Positions 38,389 to 47,888 are shown, counted from the first letter of the stretch. The stretch is DNA of 64,000 nucleotides from Burkholderiaceae bacterium (GCA_022843955.1 JALHMQ010000009.1:1-64000), one strand, 5' to 3'. Program-made: numbers and translations. Notes: generated from the letters alone by a model not told the origin.

Positions 38389-39305
38389 GCGCGCCCGTGC
38401 GACGCGGCCAGGCCAAGTACGCGCACCAGCGCGGCCTGTCCAAGCGAAGCGCGTGCGCGCTGATCGGCGTGGCCCGATCGACGTTGGCGTACGAACTGCA
38501 GCAGCCGATCAAGGACGCGCCGGTGATGGTCGCGATGCGCGAGCTGTCGGCGCAGTACCCGCGGTTCGGCTACCGGCGCATCCACGTCTATCTCGAACGG
38601 CAGGGTCACCGGATGAGTTGGGACCGCGCCCATCGCCTGTGGCGCCTGGCCGGCCTGCAGGTCCCACGCAAGCGGCCGCGCCGGCGCGTGGCCACCGGTC
38701 GGCCGCGGCCGCTGCCGGCCACCGGCGCCAATCAGGTGTGGGCCTACGACTTCGTGTTTGACGCCTGCGCCAACGGCCAGCAGCTCAAGTGCCTCACCGT
38801 CATCGACGAGTGGACGCGCGAATGCCTGGCCATCGACGTGCAGGGCGGTATCCGATCCAAGCGCGTCATCGAGGTGCTCGCGTGCCTGGTGTCGCTGCAC
38901 GGTGCGCCGCAGTGCCTGCGCTCCGACAACAGCCCGGAGTTCGTCAGCCGGGCGATCCTGAAGTGGCTCAAGGAGGCCAACATCGCCACCGCGTTCATCG
39001 ATCCTGGCAAGCCGTGGCAGAACGGTGCCGACGAGAGCTTCAACGGCAAGCTGCGCGACGAGTGTCTGAGCGCCGAGTGGTTCCGATCCCGCGAGGAAGC
39101 GCGGGCGATCATCGAGGCCTGGCGCCGCCACTACAACTTGGACCGGCCGCATTCGAGCCTTGGCTACCTGAGCCCGATCGAGTTCAAGCTGCGATCGCAC
39201 GATCAGCGCGCCGCGGTCGACGAAGAGATCGTGGTTCCGCAGGAGGCAGTCACGTCAGATATGCGGGGGGCTGCGCGCCCCCCGCACCCCCGCGTGACTC
39301 GATAG
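38382..39305 (+). CDS. IS3-family transposase OrfB (DDE integrase)
   Basis: 307 residues if read alone; normally translated as the OrfAB fusion by -1 frameshift at 38376. Integrase-core DDE: Asp in VWAYDFVFD near residue 122, Asp in RSDNSPEF near residue 184, Glu in ADESFNGKLRDE near residue 220. Intact, so the element may still move. Confidence 0.9.
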   Translation: MVSAPVRRGQAKYAHQRGLSKRSACALIGVARSTLAYELQQPIKDAPVMVAMRELSAQYPRFGYRRIHVYLERQGHRMSWDRAHRLWRLAGLQVPRKRPRRRVATGRPRPLPATGANQVWAYDFVFDACANGQQLKCLTVIDEWTRECLAIDVQGGIRSKRVIEVLACLVSLHGAPQCLRSDNSPEFVSRAILKWLKEANIATAFIDPGKPWQNGADESFNGKLRDECLSAEWFRSREEARAIIEAWRRHYNLDRPHSSLGYLSPIEFKLRSHDQRAAVDEEIVVPQEAVTSDMRGAARPPHPRVTR

Positions 39306-39704
39306 AATTTCTGGACTGCAAGGACACCAACCATTCCCAACCCGGAGCCACTTCTCTCAAGTAATCCGTGGTCCGAAAAAGTCAGGCAGGTCAAGATGGT
39401 CAAGATACTGCGGGAAGCCGACAAGGCGCCCATAGCCAAGATCGCCAAGAAGCACGGCGGCGTCGGCGAGCAGACGGTCTATGCCTGGTGCATGAAGTAC
39501 ACGGCCTAAGAAGATGCTCGTCGAGCGGGACTCTCGCTGTCGACATCATGAAGCAGATCAACGCAAATACTGGTGAGCGCGCCCGTGCTGCGCGGCCTGG
39601 CCCAGTACGCACACCAACGCAGCCTGTCCGAGCGAAACGCGTGCGCGCTGATCGGCGTGGCCCGATCCACATTGCAGTTGCAGTCAGTTCCTGAAACGCT
39701 GTCT

Positions 39705-40760
39705 CTATTGGCGCACCACGGACGCAGAAGACGCCTTGGCAGCGAATATCTTCGGAGAACCTCCTCCCACCGGAAGCACCCAGATGTTCTCGCCTGGAGT
39801 CGACGAATCGGGGGAATCCGATAGCGAGTAAAGCACATTAGCGTTGTCGAGCCATTCGACCTGATCGTCGATGTTCCGTGCCTCCGCCGAAAGCGAAGAT
39901 TCCTGCATCGTGTCGAGATCTAGCATGTACAAACGCCAACCCCGATTCTTTTCCATCCGCTTGAAAACCAGCCGGCGGTTATCTGGAGACAAAGACGGGC
40001 ACTCAACATTGGCGTGCAGTACCTTGGCAGTCTTGGTTTCGACATTGCCCTCAATCAAGTAAGGCGTGCCGCCAGTCGACAAAGTGGCAAAGAAACGCTT
40101 TCCGTCGCGCGCGAACGTCACGCCCCAGAAATTGAAATCAACGGCACGAAAGAGCTTGCCATCGCGCTCGACGGTGAATTGCTCAAGCGTGGCAATGCGA
40201 TTGCCGTCACTCAAATTCCACAGCGATGTCTCGGTCGAAAATGTGCCAGGGGCGTAAGAATGGCCACTTACAAAGACAGTCGTGGCGGCCACTCCCCCAT
40301 CATGCGACACCCGGGTTCGACTCGGAATACCGGAGAGCGGCACCTCGTGCGTTTTCAAAAGATCAGGGCCGAAGAAGACTGCCCTGTACTTTGTAATGAC
40401 GCCTCGATCGGCCATAAGACAAACGCCACGGTCCTGTGCATAGTGCACCCGGTCACAACGCAGTAGGCTGGTCACCTTCCCTGATCTCGGATCATTCGCG
40501 GGAAGAGCGCCAACGACGCCAAACGCGTCAAGCGATTTATTGACGAACAGAAGCGATCCAGGGGCTACACGCTTCAGACTCGCCGTTGCCGGGTTTACTT
40601 CGCCTGGCAGCAAGGATCTCGCATAAAGCACATACCCAACGGCGACGACGAGGCATGCTGACAGTAAACAAGTGAAGACAACCAACCTTCGCTTGTCCAG
40701 CCCGGCCGACCGCTCATTGGAAAGAGTTTCAATGGGGAGGGAGTTCACGTCATGTTGCAT
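39705..40760 (-). CDS. membrane-anchored TolB-like (PD40) beta-propeller protein
   Basis: 351 residues. Single span near residue 28 (VVFTCLLSACLVVAVGYVLY), then repeats of the PD40/TolB kind (GVTFARDGKRFFATLS, CPSLSPDNRRLVFKR, QVEWLDNANVLYSL). It overlaps the MFS gene by 11 bp, and the pair may be one unit. Base composition is more AT-rich than the flanks, suggesting transfer. No function can be assigned. Confidence 0.75.
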   Translation of the reverse strand: MQHDVNSLPIETLSNERSAGLDKRRLVVFTCLLSACLVVAVGYVLYARSLLPGEVNPATASLKRVAPGSLLFVNKSLDAFGVVGALPANDPRSGKVTSLLRCDRVHYAQDRGVCLMADRGVITKYRAVFFGPDLLKTHEVPLSGIPSRTRVSHDGGVAATTVFVSGHSYAPGTFSTETSLWNLSDGNRIATLEQFTVERDGKLFRAVDFNFWGVTFARDGKRFFATLSTGGTPYLIEGNVETKTAKVLHANVECPSLSPDNRRLVFKRMEKNRGWRLYMLDLDTMQESSLSAEARNIDDQVEWLDNANVLYSLSDSPDSSTPGENIWVLPVGGGSPKIFAAKASSASVVRQ

Positions 40761-42024
40761 GTTGGTGTCGATCCAAGCTCAATACAAGCCACGCCGCGAT
40801 CAGCGTTGTTAAGCCAAGCATGCCGGTAAACACGATCATTGTGCTATCCAGGCCCCATTGCGTCCACACCAGTCCAAATGCCACGGATGAAACGAGTCGA
40901 GCAATCCCGATGGCGGTACCAAGCACTGCCAGTCCGCTCCCACGGAGGGAAGGATCGATTCCCTGACTTGCAAGCGCCATCAAGACACCATCGGTGGCAG
41001 CGTAGTAAGCACCCAACAACGTAAGGTAAAGCAGCAGCGTTGCCCACCCGATTTCCTTGTGTAGCAGGAGCGAGTAGACAAGAAGCAACATCACGTATCC
41101 ACACAAGAAAACCCTAGCTTTACCGAACCGATCGGCCAAACGACCCATAGGGATCGCGAAGATCATGTATGCGAGCGCCGTAACAACGAACAACAGCGGA
41201 AAGAACCCGACGTTCAGCTGCATTCGTTGTTGAATGATTAAGTAAATGAAGCTATCGCTGATCGTCGCAAGCGCGAGCAGCGAGCCTGCGAGAACCAATC
41301 GTCGGAACTGCGCACCCTTCAGCAAGCGACCTACCGCAGCAATGGAGACAGTCCCCGGAACCTGGCTACCTACCTCATCTTCAGCTTTTGCCGCAGTGTG
41401 GCGCGAAGGTACAAACAGCCACAACGCAGCCAACCCCATGACTGCCATGCAAACACTTACCACGAACACAACGTCATAACCGCCAGGAACAAGAGCAAGT
41501 AGGCCGAAGGCGAGAATCGGCCCAAGCATGGCGCCCGCCGTATCGAAAGCGCGATGTACGCCAAACGCGGCCCCCATCCGGGAGTTATCAGTCGACAGCG
41601 AGATCATCGCGTCACGCGGCGCAACGCGCAGCCCCTTTCCGACTCGATCAACGAGAACAAGGCCGGCGATCCAACTCCACGCGGCGCCAACTGCCAAGAG
41701 CCCCACCTTCGAAACCGCGGACAACGCGTAACCGACGAAGGCGACCAGCTTGTAGCGGCCCCACCGATCTGAAATGTAACCACCTAGCAGCCTAACCAGC
41801 GCTGATGCGCCCTGCTGCAAACCATCGATGAACCCGAACTGCAGAGGGGAAAGCTGTAGCGAAAAAAGCAGGTAAATCGGAAGAACGCTCATCACCATCT
41901 CGGACGAGATGTCGGTGAAAAAACTTGTCCATCCGAGGCCAATCACCGTCCCGGAAACGGCGGGTCCACGAAAGAAGCCGCGCCGCGCCTTGAGCACTTG
42001 GCCCGAACTCTCCACTTGGTACAA
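40750..42024 (-). CDS. MFS transporter
   Basis: 424 residues from TTG, about 12 spans. Starts with the family-typical FFTDISSEMVMSVLPIYL and has motif A-like SDRWGRYK near residue 85. Substrate unknown. Upstream is a 304-bp AT-richer region with an inverted repeat. Overlaps the TolB-like gene at its 3' end. Confidence 0.85.
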   Translation of the reverse strand: MYQVESSGQVLKARRGFFRGPAVSGTVIGLGWTSFFTDISSEMVMSVLPIYLLFSLQLSPLQFGFIDGLQQGASALVRLLGGYISDRWGRYKLVAFVGYALSAVSKVGLLAVGAAWSWIAGLVLVDRVGKGLRVAPRDAMISLSTDNSRMGAAFGVHRAFDTAGAMLGPILAFGLLALVPGGYDVVFVVSVCMAVMGLAALWLFVPSRHTAAKAEDEVGSQVPGTVSIAAVGRLLKGAQFRRLVLAGSLLALATISDSFIYLIIQQRMQLNVGFFPLLFVVTALAYMIFAIPMGRLADRFGKARVFLCGYVMLLLVYSLLLHKEIGWATLLLYLTLLGAYYAATDGVLMALASQGIDPSLRGSGLAVLGTAIGIARLVSSVAFGLVWTQWGLDSTMIVFTGMLGLTTLIAAWLVLSLDRHQHAT

Positions 42025-42328
42025 GCGCGTCTCCTGTGAAAACGACGGACGAAAAGCGACAGGCGGCCGACGAACGACCTATGCGCGACGACTACCGGCG
42101 TGCCAGGCCCGCCCTTACCAAGTCTTGTCGGTAACTTGCAGAAGATTCCCGACACGATGTCGCTGCGCTTTGATAGGATCACATAAACACGCTATCAAAC
42201 GCAACAGCTACGACCCAAAGACCAAGCGGAATCGATTGGCATTTGGCCATGCAACGTTTGTGGGCAGTCGAATCGGCAACGCGACCAAGAGCCGATTGCG
42301 TCAATACCGCTAAACAGAGAGGTGAATC
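42025..42328. other. divergent intergenic region, 304 bp
   Basis: Between the leftward MFS gene and the rightward sugar operon. AT-richer than flanks. Holds an inverted repeat at 42169-42199 (listed). SD AGAGAGG lies six bases before the GTG at 42329. A TGGCAT...ATGCA match near 42237 has an 11-base spacer, wrong for sigma-54. Confidence 0.5.
42169..42199. promoter_or_regulatory. inverted repeat, possible operator
   Basis: TTTGATAG at 42169-42176 and CTATCAAA at 42192-42199, perfect 8-bp arms around 15 bases. It lies between divergent genes (MFS left, sugar operon right) where a regulator could act on both. Confidence 0.35.
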
Positions 42329-42814
42329 GTGCCCATTTCTGATTCTGTTGTCCTCGGAGAGGGCGTCAAGATCTTCCATCCATCACTCGTAAATCTCTAT
42401 GGATGCCGGATTGGGAGCGATTCACGGATCGGTACCTTCGTCGAGATTCAAGCTGGTGCGTCGATCGGGTCACGTTGCAAGGTCTCCTCACACACGTTCA
42501 TCTGTGAAGGGGTGATCGTTGAAGATGAGGTGTTCATCGGCCATGGAGTCATGTTCACAAACGATCGAAAGCCGCGAGCCACAAATCCGGATGGGAGCCT
42601 GCAGGGCGGTAGTGACTGGAGTCTTGAGACGACAACCGTGCGCCGACGAGCATCCATCGGGTCGAACGCGACGATTCTTTGTGGCGTAACGATTGGAGAA
42701 GGCGCCTTGATCGGCGCAGGCGCCGTGGTCACCAAGGACGTACCGGACTTCGCGATTGTTGCTGGGGTCCCGGCGAAAGTCATCGGCGATGCGCGTAACG
42801 CGCGCAACCCGTAA
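42329..42814 (+). CDS. WbpD-like UDP-sugar N-acetyltransferase (hexapeptide fold)
   Basis: 161 residues from GTG. Left-handed beta-helix repeats ([38 protein letters not shown]) and the conserved [22 protein letters not shown]. WbpD/WlbB acetylates UDP-3-amino-GlcNAcA. Followed 17 bp on by WbpB- and WbpE-like genes, consistent with a UDP-GlcNAc(3NAc)A pathway. Confidence 0.85.
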   Translation: MPISDSVVLGEGVKIFHPSLVNLYGCRIGSDSRIGTFVEIQAGASIGSRCKVSSHTFICEGVIVEDEVFIGHGVMFTNDRKPRATNPDGSLQGGSDWSLETTTVRRRASIGSNATILCGVTIGEGALIGAGAVVTKDVPDFAIVAGVPAKVIGDARNARNP

Positions 42815-42831
42815 TAAACACTGAGGGAATT

Positions 42832-43860
42832 ATGGTCAATATTGGCGTCATAGGTTACGGCTACTGGGGCCCGAACCTGGTACGGAACTTCGCAGAGACT
42901 TCGGGCGCAAACATCGCAGCCGTTTCCGATCTTGATCCCAAGAAGCTTGAGGTTGTGAAAAAGCGTTTTCCCGCTGTCAAGGTGACCACCCGCTTCCAGG
43001 ATCTGCTCGAAGATCCCGGCATCGACGCAATCGCCGTGGCGACACCGGTAAACACACACTTCGAGCTCGGGATGGCTGCACTGAGAGCCGGCAAGCACCT
43101 GTGGCTTGAAAAGCCGATGACCGAGACATCGCTGCAGGCGAGACAACTTGTCGAAGAGGCGGAAAAGCGCAAGCTCGTTCTCATTGTTGATCACACGTTC
43201 ATCTATACGGGTGCAGTTCGAAAGATGGGCGAGATCGTCAAGAGCGGCGACTTAGGACGAGTCTTCTACTACGACTCAACGCGCGTGAATTTAGGCCTGT
43301 TCCAGCGCGACGTCAGCGTGATCTCAGATTTGGCCGTTCACGACTTTGCGATCCTCGACTACCTGCTCGGCGAGCACCCGACAGCCGTCTCGGCCAGCGG
43401 AATCAATCACTTTCCGGGTACGCCCGAGAATCTCGCGTTTATCACGCTGTTTTATGAGTCCGGCACCATTGCGCACGCCAACGTGAGCTGGCTTGCCCCT
43501 GTCAAGGTCCGCCAAATACTGCTCGGCGGCAGCAAGAAGATGATCGTGTACGACGACATGGAGCCGAGCGAGAAGATCAAGATCTACGACAAAGGGGTCA
43601 GTTTCACCGATGACCCCAAGCAGATTCAGGAAATGCGTGTCGGCTACCGTACAGGCGACATGTGGGCGCCAAAACTCGACGTGTCAGAGGCGTTGCGAAT
43701 CGAGGGTGAACACTTCGTCAACTGCATCGAGCAGGGGAAGGTGCCCGAGACCGACGGCCAACTCGGCCTGCGGGTCGTCGAACTTATCGAAGCCGCCACC
43801 AGTTCAATGCGAGGCCGCGGCGAGACTGTCTACGTCAAGAACCTTAGGAAGGCAGCATGA
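42832..43860 (+). CDS. WbpB-like oxidoreductase (Gfo/Idh/MocA family)
   Basis: 342 residues. NAD motif VIGYGYWGPNLVRNF at residue 5, and the EKPMTET motif near residue 95. WbpB oxidises C3 of UDP-GlcNAcA to the 3-keto sugar. ATGA overlap with the aminotransferase gene, as in wbpB-wbpE pairs. Confidence 0.88.
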   Translation: MVNIGVIGYGYWGPNLVRNFAETSGANIAAVSDLDPKKLEVVKKRFPAVKVTTRFQDLLEDPGIDAIAVATPVNTHFELGMAALRAGKHLWLEKPMTETSLQARQLVEEAEKRKLVLIVDHTFIYTGAVRKMGEIVKSGDLGRVFYYDSTRVNLGLFQRDVSVISDLAVHDFAILDYLLGEHPTAVSASGINHFPGTPENLAFITLFYESGTIAHANVSWLAPVKVRQILLGGSKKMIVYDDMEPSEKIKIYDKGVSFTDDPKQIQEMRVGYRTGDMWAPKLDVSEALRIEGEHFVNCIEQGKVPETDGQLGLRVVELIEAATSSMRGRGETVYVKNLRKAA

Positions 43861-44975
43861 TTCCATTCGTCGATCTCAAGGCTCAATATCTCGGCATCAA
43901 GAGCGAGGTAGATGCTGCGATCCAACGCACGCTCGACAACACCTCATTCATTCTTGGCCCAGACGTTTCGGCCTTTGAAGAGGAGTTCGCTGCGTACTGC
44001 GGCAACAAGCACGGCATCGGCGTGAACACCGGCACCAGTGCGCTGCACCTGGCGATGCTGGCCGCGGGGATCGGTCCGGGCGATGAGGTGATCACGGTTC
44101 CATTCACCTTCGTAGCCACCGTTGCTGCCGTTCATTACTGTGGAGCCAAGACGGTGTTCGTGGATATTGATCCGCGCACGTTCACGATGGACCCGACCAA
44201 GCTTGAGGCGGCCATCACGCCGAGAACGAAAGCGATTGTGCCCGTTCACTTGTATGGGCAGATGGCGGACATGGACCCGATCATGGAGGTCGCCCGCCGT
44301 CACAAGCTCGTAGTGATCGAAGACGCCGCGCAAGCGCATGGCGCCGAATACAAGGGACGGCGCGCCGGCAGCATCGGCGATCTTGCCTGTTTCAGCTTTT
44401 ATCCTGGCAAGAATCTCGGCGCCTACGGCGAGGGCGGCATGGTTGTCACCGGCAATCCGGAATACACGCGGACGGTGCGCATGCTGCGCGACTGGGGTGC
44501 CGAGAAGAAATATCAGCATGTACTCAAGGGCTTCAACTTCCGCCTGGAAGGAATGCAAGGCGCAATCTTGCGCGTCAAGCTCAAGTACTTGGAAAAGTGG
44601 ACTGAAGCGCGCTGTGCTGCGGCCACTCGCTACGACCAGGGCTTGGCGAGCAGCGGCGTACCAACGCCCGCAGCGTTGGCGCACAACCGACACGTCTATC
44701 ACGTGTATGCAATCCGCACGCAGCAGCGAGCAGCTTGGCAAGACGCACTGCAGGCAAAAGGTGTCTCGTCAGGCATTCACTATCCGATTCCGGTGCACCT
44801 GCTGCCGGCCTATGCGGACCTAGGCTACACCGCCGGGCAATTTCCGCATTCGGAGCGCGCCGCCAATGAGGTGCTCTCGTTACCAATGTTTCCGGAACTG
44901 ACGGTCGAGCAGACAGATACGGTGTGTGGCGCGGTGCGTGCAATTGCCGCCGCCTCGCTGCAAGCTGCCGCTTAG
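43857..44975 (+). CDS. WbpE-like DegT/DnrJ/EryC1/StrS aminotransferase
   Basis: 372 residues. PLP lysine in FSFYPGKNLGAYGEGG near residue 184, with DEVITVPFTFVAT and EDAAQAHGAEY. It installs the 3-amino group from glutamate on UDP-3-keto-GlcNAcA made by WbpB. Closely spaced with neighbours. Confidence 0.9.
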   Translation: MIPFVDLKAQYLGIKSEVDAAIQRTLDNTSFILGPDVSAFEEEFAAYCGNKHGIGVNTGTSALHLAMLAAGIGPGDEVITVPFTFVATVAAVHYCGAKTVFVDIDPRTFTMDPTKLEAAITPRTKAIVPVHLYGQMADMDPIMEVARRHKLVVIEDAAQAHGAEYKGRRAGSIGDLACFSFYPGKNLGAYGEGGMVVTGNPEYTRTVRMLRDWGAEKKYQHVLKGFNFRLEGMQGAILRVKLKYLEKWTEARCAAATRYDQGLASSGVPTPAALAHNRHVYHVYAIRTQQRAAWQDALQAKGVSSGIHYPIPVHLLPAYADLGYTAGQFPHSERAANEVLSLPMFPELTVEQTDTVCGAVRAIAAASLQAAA

Positions 44976-44992
44976 CTGACACCGAAAACAGC

Positions 44993-45625
44993 GTGCCAAC
45001 GGCTCGTCCGCTGTTGATCTTCCCGTACAACGGCAACGGGCTGGAGGCGCTCGACTGTCTCGGCGAATCCTGGCGCCTCGCCTGTTTCATCGACGACACG
45101 CCGGCGAAGCAGGGCTTGGGCAAGCATGGCCATCGAGTCGCAGATCGGAGCGAACTCTCCGCCAGCCCGAATGCCGCCGTGCTGGCGGTCCCAGGGAGTC
45201 CGACCTCCTACCGCCAGCGTGCCGCCACGATCGAGGGTCTCGGCATTGCTCGACATCGTTTCGCGCGGGTGATCCATCCTTCAGCACGCATCTCGCCGCT
45301 CGCACACATTGGTGTGGACGTGCTGATCATGGCCGGTGTTGTCGTCACCGGCAACGCCGTCATCGGCGACCATGTATGCATTCTCCCGAACGCAGTGGTT
45401 CATCATGACGCCGTGATCGGCGACTTCACGCTGATCGGATCCAATGTCACGATCGCCGGCGGCGTCGACATCGGGACCAATTGCTACATCGGCAGCGGCA
45501 CCAGCGTGATGAACGGACTTGCCGTGGGCTCGGGCTCGTTGATCGGATTGGGCAGCAACGTGATTCGGAATGTTCCCGCAAACACCAGAGTCGCCGGCAA
45601 CCCGGCAAGACCACTAAAGGGTTGA
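44993..45625 (+). CDS. NeuD/PglD-family sugar O/N-acyltransferase
   Basis: 210 residues from GTG at 44993. N-terminal Rossmann-like part (LLIFPYNGNGLEALDCL) binds the UDP-sugar; C-terminal hexapeptide repeats (IGDHVCILPNAVVHHDAVIG; IGTNCYIGSGTSVM) carry acetyl-CoA, as in NeuD/PglD. The substrate may be the amino sugar from the neighbouring aminotransferases. Confidence 0.82.
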   Translation: MPTARPLLIFPYNGNGLEALDCLGESWRLACFIDDTPAKQGLGKHGHRVADRSELSASPNAAVLAVPGSPTSYRQRAATIEGLGIARHRFARVIHPSARISPLAHIGVDVLIMAGVVVTGNAVIGDHVCILPNAVVHHDAVIGDFTLIGSNVTIAGGVDIGTNCYIGSGTSVMNGLAVGSGSLIGLGSNVIRNVPANTRVAGNPARPLKG

Positions 45626-45673
45626 CCGGGCGTTTCGCAGCCGGTTGTCCGCGTTAGAAAAGGGAGTTGGCTG

Positions 45674-46684
45674 ATGAATGATCGCCTCAAGGGCTTGAAC
45701 GTAATGGTGACTGGCGGCGCCGGATTCATCGGTTCAGAGGTCGTACGCCAGTTGCGTGATGTAGGTGCGAAAGTCACGGTTGTCGACAACTTGGCGAACG
45801 GAAAGCGAGAGAACCTGGCAGGTATTGAAGGGCCGGAATGCACGCTCGCCGCTACGGACATCCGTGACACCGATGAAATGGCTCGACTGATGCGGGACGT
45901 GTCGCTCGTCCTGCACATGGCATGCCTCGGCGTGCGGCACTCGATCCACTCACCAGTCGAGAATCATGAAGTTAACGCTACAGCGACGCTCGATCTGCTG
46001 AGACTGGCCCGCGAAAGCGGCGTGAGCCGGTTTCTCTATTGCTCCAGTTCGGAAGTCTACGGAACGGCAACCACTGTTCCGATGGTGGAGGAGCACCCAA
46101 CGTACCCGATGACCGTGTACGGGGCTTCAAAGCTCGCAGGCGAGTGCTACACGCGAGCCTATAACCGCACTTACGGTCTACCTACGGTTGTCGTTCGACC
46201 TTTCAACACATATGGTCCGAGGTCGCACCACGAAGGTGACAGTGGCGAGGTCATACCGAAGTTCGTCCTTCGCTGTATGGCGGGTCGCCCGATGGTCGTC
46301 TTCGGCGACGGTTCACAGACGCGCGACTTCACCTTTGTGAGCGATACGGCGCGCGGACTCATCCAGGCCGCGCTTAGCGACGAGTTGATCGGCGAGACAA
46401 TCAACTTAGGGCAGGGAGCGGAAATCGCAATCAAGGATCTGGCCATCGAGATTGCACGCGTGCTGAACCGGTCAGACGCGGCAATCCGTTTCGAAGAGCA
46501 GCGCCCCGGCGACGTCCTTCGTCTGTACGCGAACATCGACAAAGCAAGGGCGCGACTGAATTACCGCCCATCGGTCGGCCTCAATGAAGGCCTGCAGAAG
46601 TTATGCAGTTGGTATCGCGGACTCGGTGTCTCTGCCGAAACGCTGCTGGAAGCTGAACAAGTTCACAACTGGAAGGCTGCGTAA
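45674..46684 (+). CDS. NAD-dependent nucleotide-sugar epimerase/dehydratase
   Basis: 336 residues, extended SDR. VTGGAGFIGSEVV at residue 12 and catalytic YGASK near residue 150. Closest in layout to UDP-sugar C4-epimerases or 4,6-dehydratases; exact reaction not determined. SD GGGAG precedes. It is followed 49 bp on by a second DegT gene. Confidence 0.85.
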   Translation: MNDRLKGLNVMVTGGAGFIGSEVVRQLRDVGAKVTVVDNLANGKRENLAGIEGPECTLAATDIRDTDEMARLMRDVSLVLHMACLGVRHSIHSPVENHEVNATATLDLLRLARESGVSRFLYCSSSEVYGTATTVPMVEEHPTYPMTVYGASKLAGECYTRAYNRTYGLPTVVVRPFNTYGPRSHHEGDSGEVIPKFVLRCMAGRPMVVFGDGSQTRDFTFVSDTARGLIQAALSDELIGETINLGQGAEIAIKDLAIEIARVLNRSDAAIRFEEQRPGDVLRLYANIDKARARLNYRPSVGLNEGLQKLCSWYRGLGVSAETLLEAEQVHNWKAA

Positions 46685-46733
46685 GCAGGCAAGCGGACGA
46701 GCAGTCGGCACTTTATCTCGAGGCAGCAACACA

Positions 46734-47888
46734 ATGATTCCTATTATCAAACCTGTCATGGACGAGCGCGAGGCCGAGGCAGTCCGCCGGGTCATCCTGA
46801 GCGGATGGATCACGCAGGGCCCCGAAGTAGCGGCCTTCGAGAAGGAGTTTGCCGCATACGTGGGTGCCCCACACGCATGCGCGGTCTCCAATTGCACCAC
46901 GGCTCTGCACTTGGCGCTGCTCGCCGTGGGAGTCAAGGCCGGCGACGAGGTGGTGACCGTCAGCCATTCATATATCGCCACCGCCAACGCGGTGCGTTAC
47001 TGCGGCGCCACCCCAGTGTTTGTAGACATCGAGCCAACCACGTACAACATGGATGCAGCTCAGATCGAGTCGGTGATCACCGACAAGACGCGGGCGATCC
47101 TGTGCGTGCATCAAATGGGCTTGCCGTGCGATCTGGCCGCGATCGTCGCGCTCGGCCGCAAACATGGTCTGCCGGTGATCGAAGATGCGGCCTGCGCCAT
47201 TGGCAGCGAGGTGCAGTGGAACGGCGCATGGGAGAAGATCGGCAAGCCGCACGGCGACATCGCATGCTTCTCGTTTCATCCGCGCAAGGTGATGAGCACC
47301 GGCGACGGGGGCATGCTCACGACGCACAATCCCGCCTGGGATCAGCGTTTCAGACTGCTGCGTCAGCATGCGATGAGCGTGCCGGACACCGTGCGTCACG
47401 GCTCAGCGCAAGTGATCTTCGAGTCGTACCCCGAGACCGGCTTCAATTACCGGATGACCGATATCCAGGCCGCGGTCGGACGCGAGCAGCTCAAGCGGCT
47501 GGACGAGATCGTGGCCGGTCGGCGCGCGATCGCGCAGCGCTACAGCGAACTGCTCGCCGGCGTCAACGGGCTGGTGTTGCCGAGCGAACCCGCCTGGGCG
47601 CGCAGTAACTTCCAGAGCTACTGCGTGTGGCTGCCGGCGCACTGCGATCAGCGCGCGGTCATGCAGTCGATGTTGGACCAGGGAGTCTCGACCCGCCGCG
47701 GGATCATGTGCAGTCATCGAGAGCTGGCCTACGCTGGCGCCCCGCTGCGTCTGCTGCTGCCGCGGTCGGAGGCCGCGCAGGACACCGCCGTCATCCTGCC
47801 GCTGTATGTGCAGATGAGCGCCGAGGACAAGCAGCGCGTGTGTGACGCGCTCGTCGCAGCCTGCCGGCCGATCCGCGCGGCGGCCTAG
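46734..47888 (+). CDS. second DegT/DnrJ/EryC1/StrS aminotransferase (perosamine synthetase-like)
   Basis: 384 residues from ATG at 46734; upstream open frame of 50 codons overlaps the epimerase and lacks likeness. PLP lysine in SFHPRKVMSTGDGGM near residue 185; EDAACAIGSEV upstream. The RKVMSTGDGGM type is typical of perosamine/4-amino sugar transaminases. With the epimerase/dehydratase it could make a 4-amino-4,6-dideoxy sugar. Confidence 0.88.
   Translation: MIPIIKPVMDEREAEAVRRVILSGWITQGPEVAAFEKEFAAYVGAPHACAVSNCTTALHLALLAVGVKAGDEVVTVSHSYIATANAVRYCGATPVFVDIEPTTYNMDAAQIESVITDKTRAILCVHQMGLPCDLAAIVALGRKHGLPVIEDAACAIGSEVQWNGAWEKIGKPHGDIACFSFHPRKVMSTGDGGMLTTHNPAWDQRFRLLRQHAMSVPDTVRHGSAQVIFESYPETGFNYRMTDIQAAVGREQLKRLDEIVAGRRAIAQRYSELLAGVNGLVLPSEPAWARSNFQSYCVWLPAHCDQRAVMQSMLDQGVSTRRGIMCSHRELAYAGAPLRLLLPRSEAAQDTAVILPLYVQMSAEDKQRVCDALVAACRPIRAAA

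Larger units (their letters stand above)
38057..39393 (+). mobile_element. intact IS3-family insertion sequence, 1,337 bp
   Basis: Terminal inverted repeats (38057-38085 left, 39366-39393 right) start TGACCTGCC and match at most positions (left ...TTTTCGGACCACGG). It is flanked on both sides by the tetranucleotide AGAT (38053-38056 and 39394-39397), a 4-bp target duplication as in the IS407 group. orfA/orfB overlap with a slippery heptamer. It inserted into the orfA of the outer, related element. Confidence 0.92.
38025..39509 (+). pseudogene. outer IS orfA remnant, split by the inner IS
   Basis: Joined across the inner element (38025-38056 plus 39398-39509) it reads MRKIRFSEDQMVKILREADK then a KKHGGVGEQTVYAW stretch and stops. 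Relative to the inner orfA (87 residues) it has an extra Gly codon, missense changes and about 50 bp missing, giving a 47-residue fragment. The residual helix-turn-helix part is still recognisable. Confidence 0.75.
37957..39680 (+). mobile_element. decayed IS3-family element (outer), interrupted by an intact relative
   Basis: The left end near 37957 (CAACCTGCTCGGCGATTTCT) matches the inner element's terminal repeat. The copy continues as a close match to its left 100 bp and the start of orfA (see pseudogene), is broken by the inner element at 38057, and resumes at 39398 through the orfB start to about 39680. It has a deletion in orfA, lost its frameshift A-run (GCAAATACTGG instead of six A's), and has no right end, so it is dead. 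Confidence 0.8.

Noticed and set aside
42237-42256. Sigma-54 site before the sugar operon
   Set aside because: GG and GC are 11 bases apart; the spacing must be ten.
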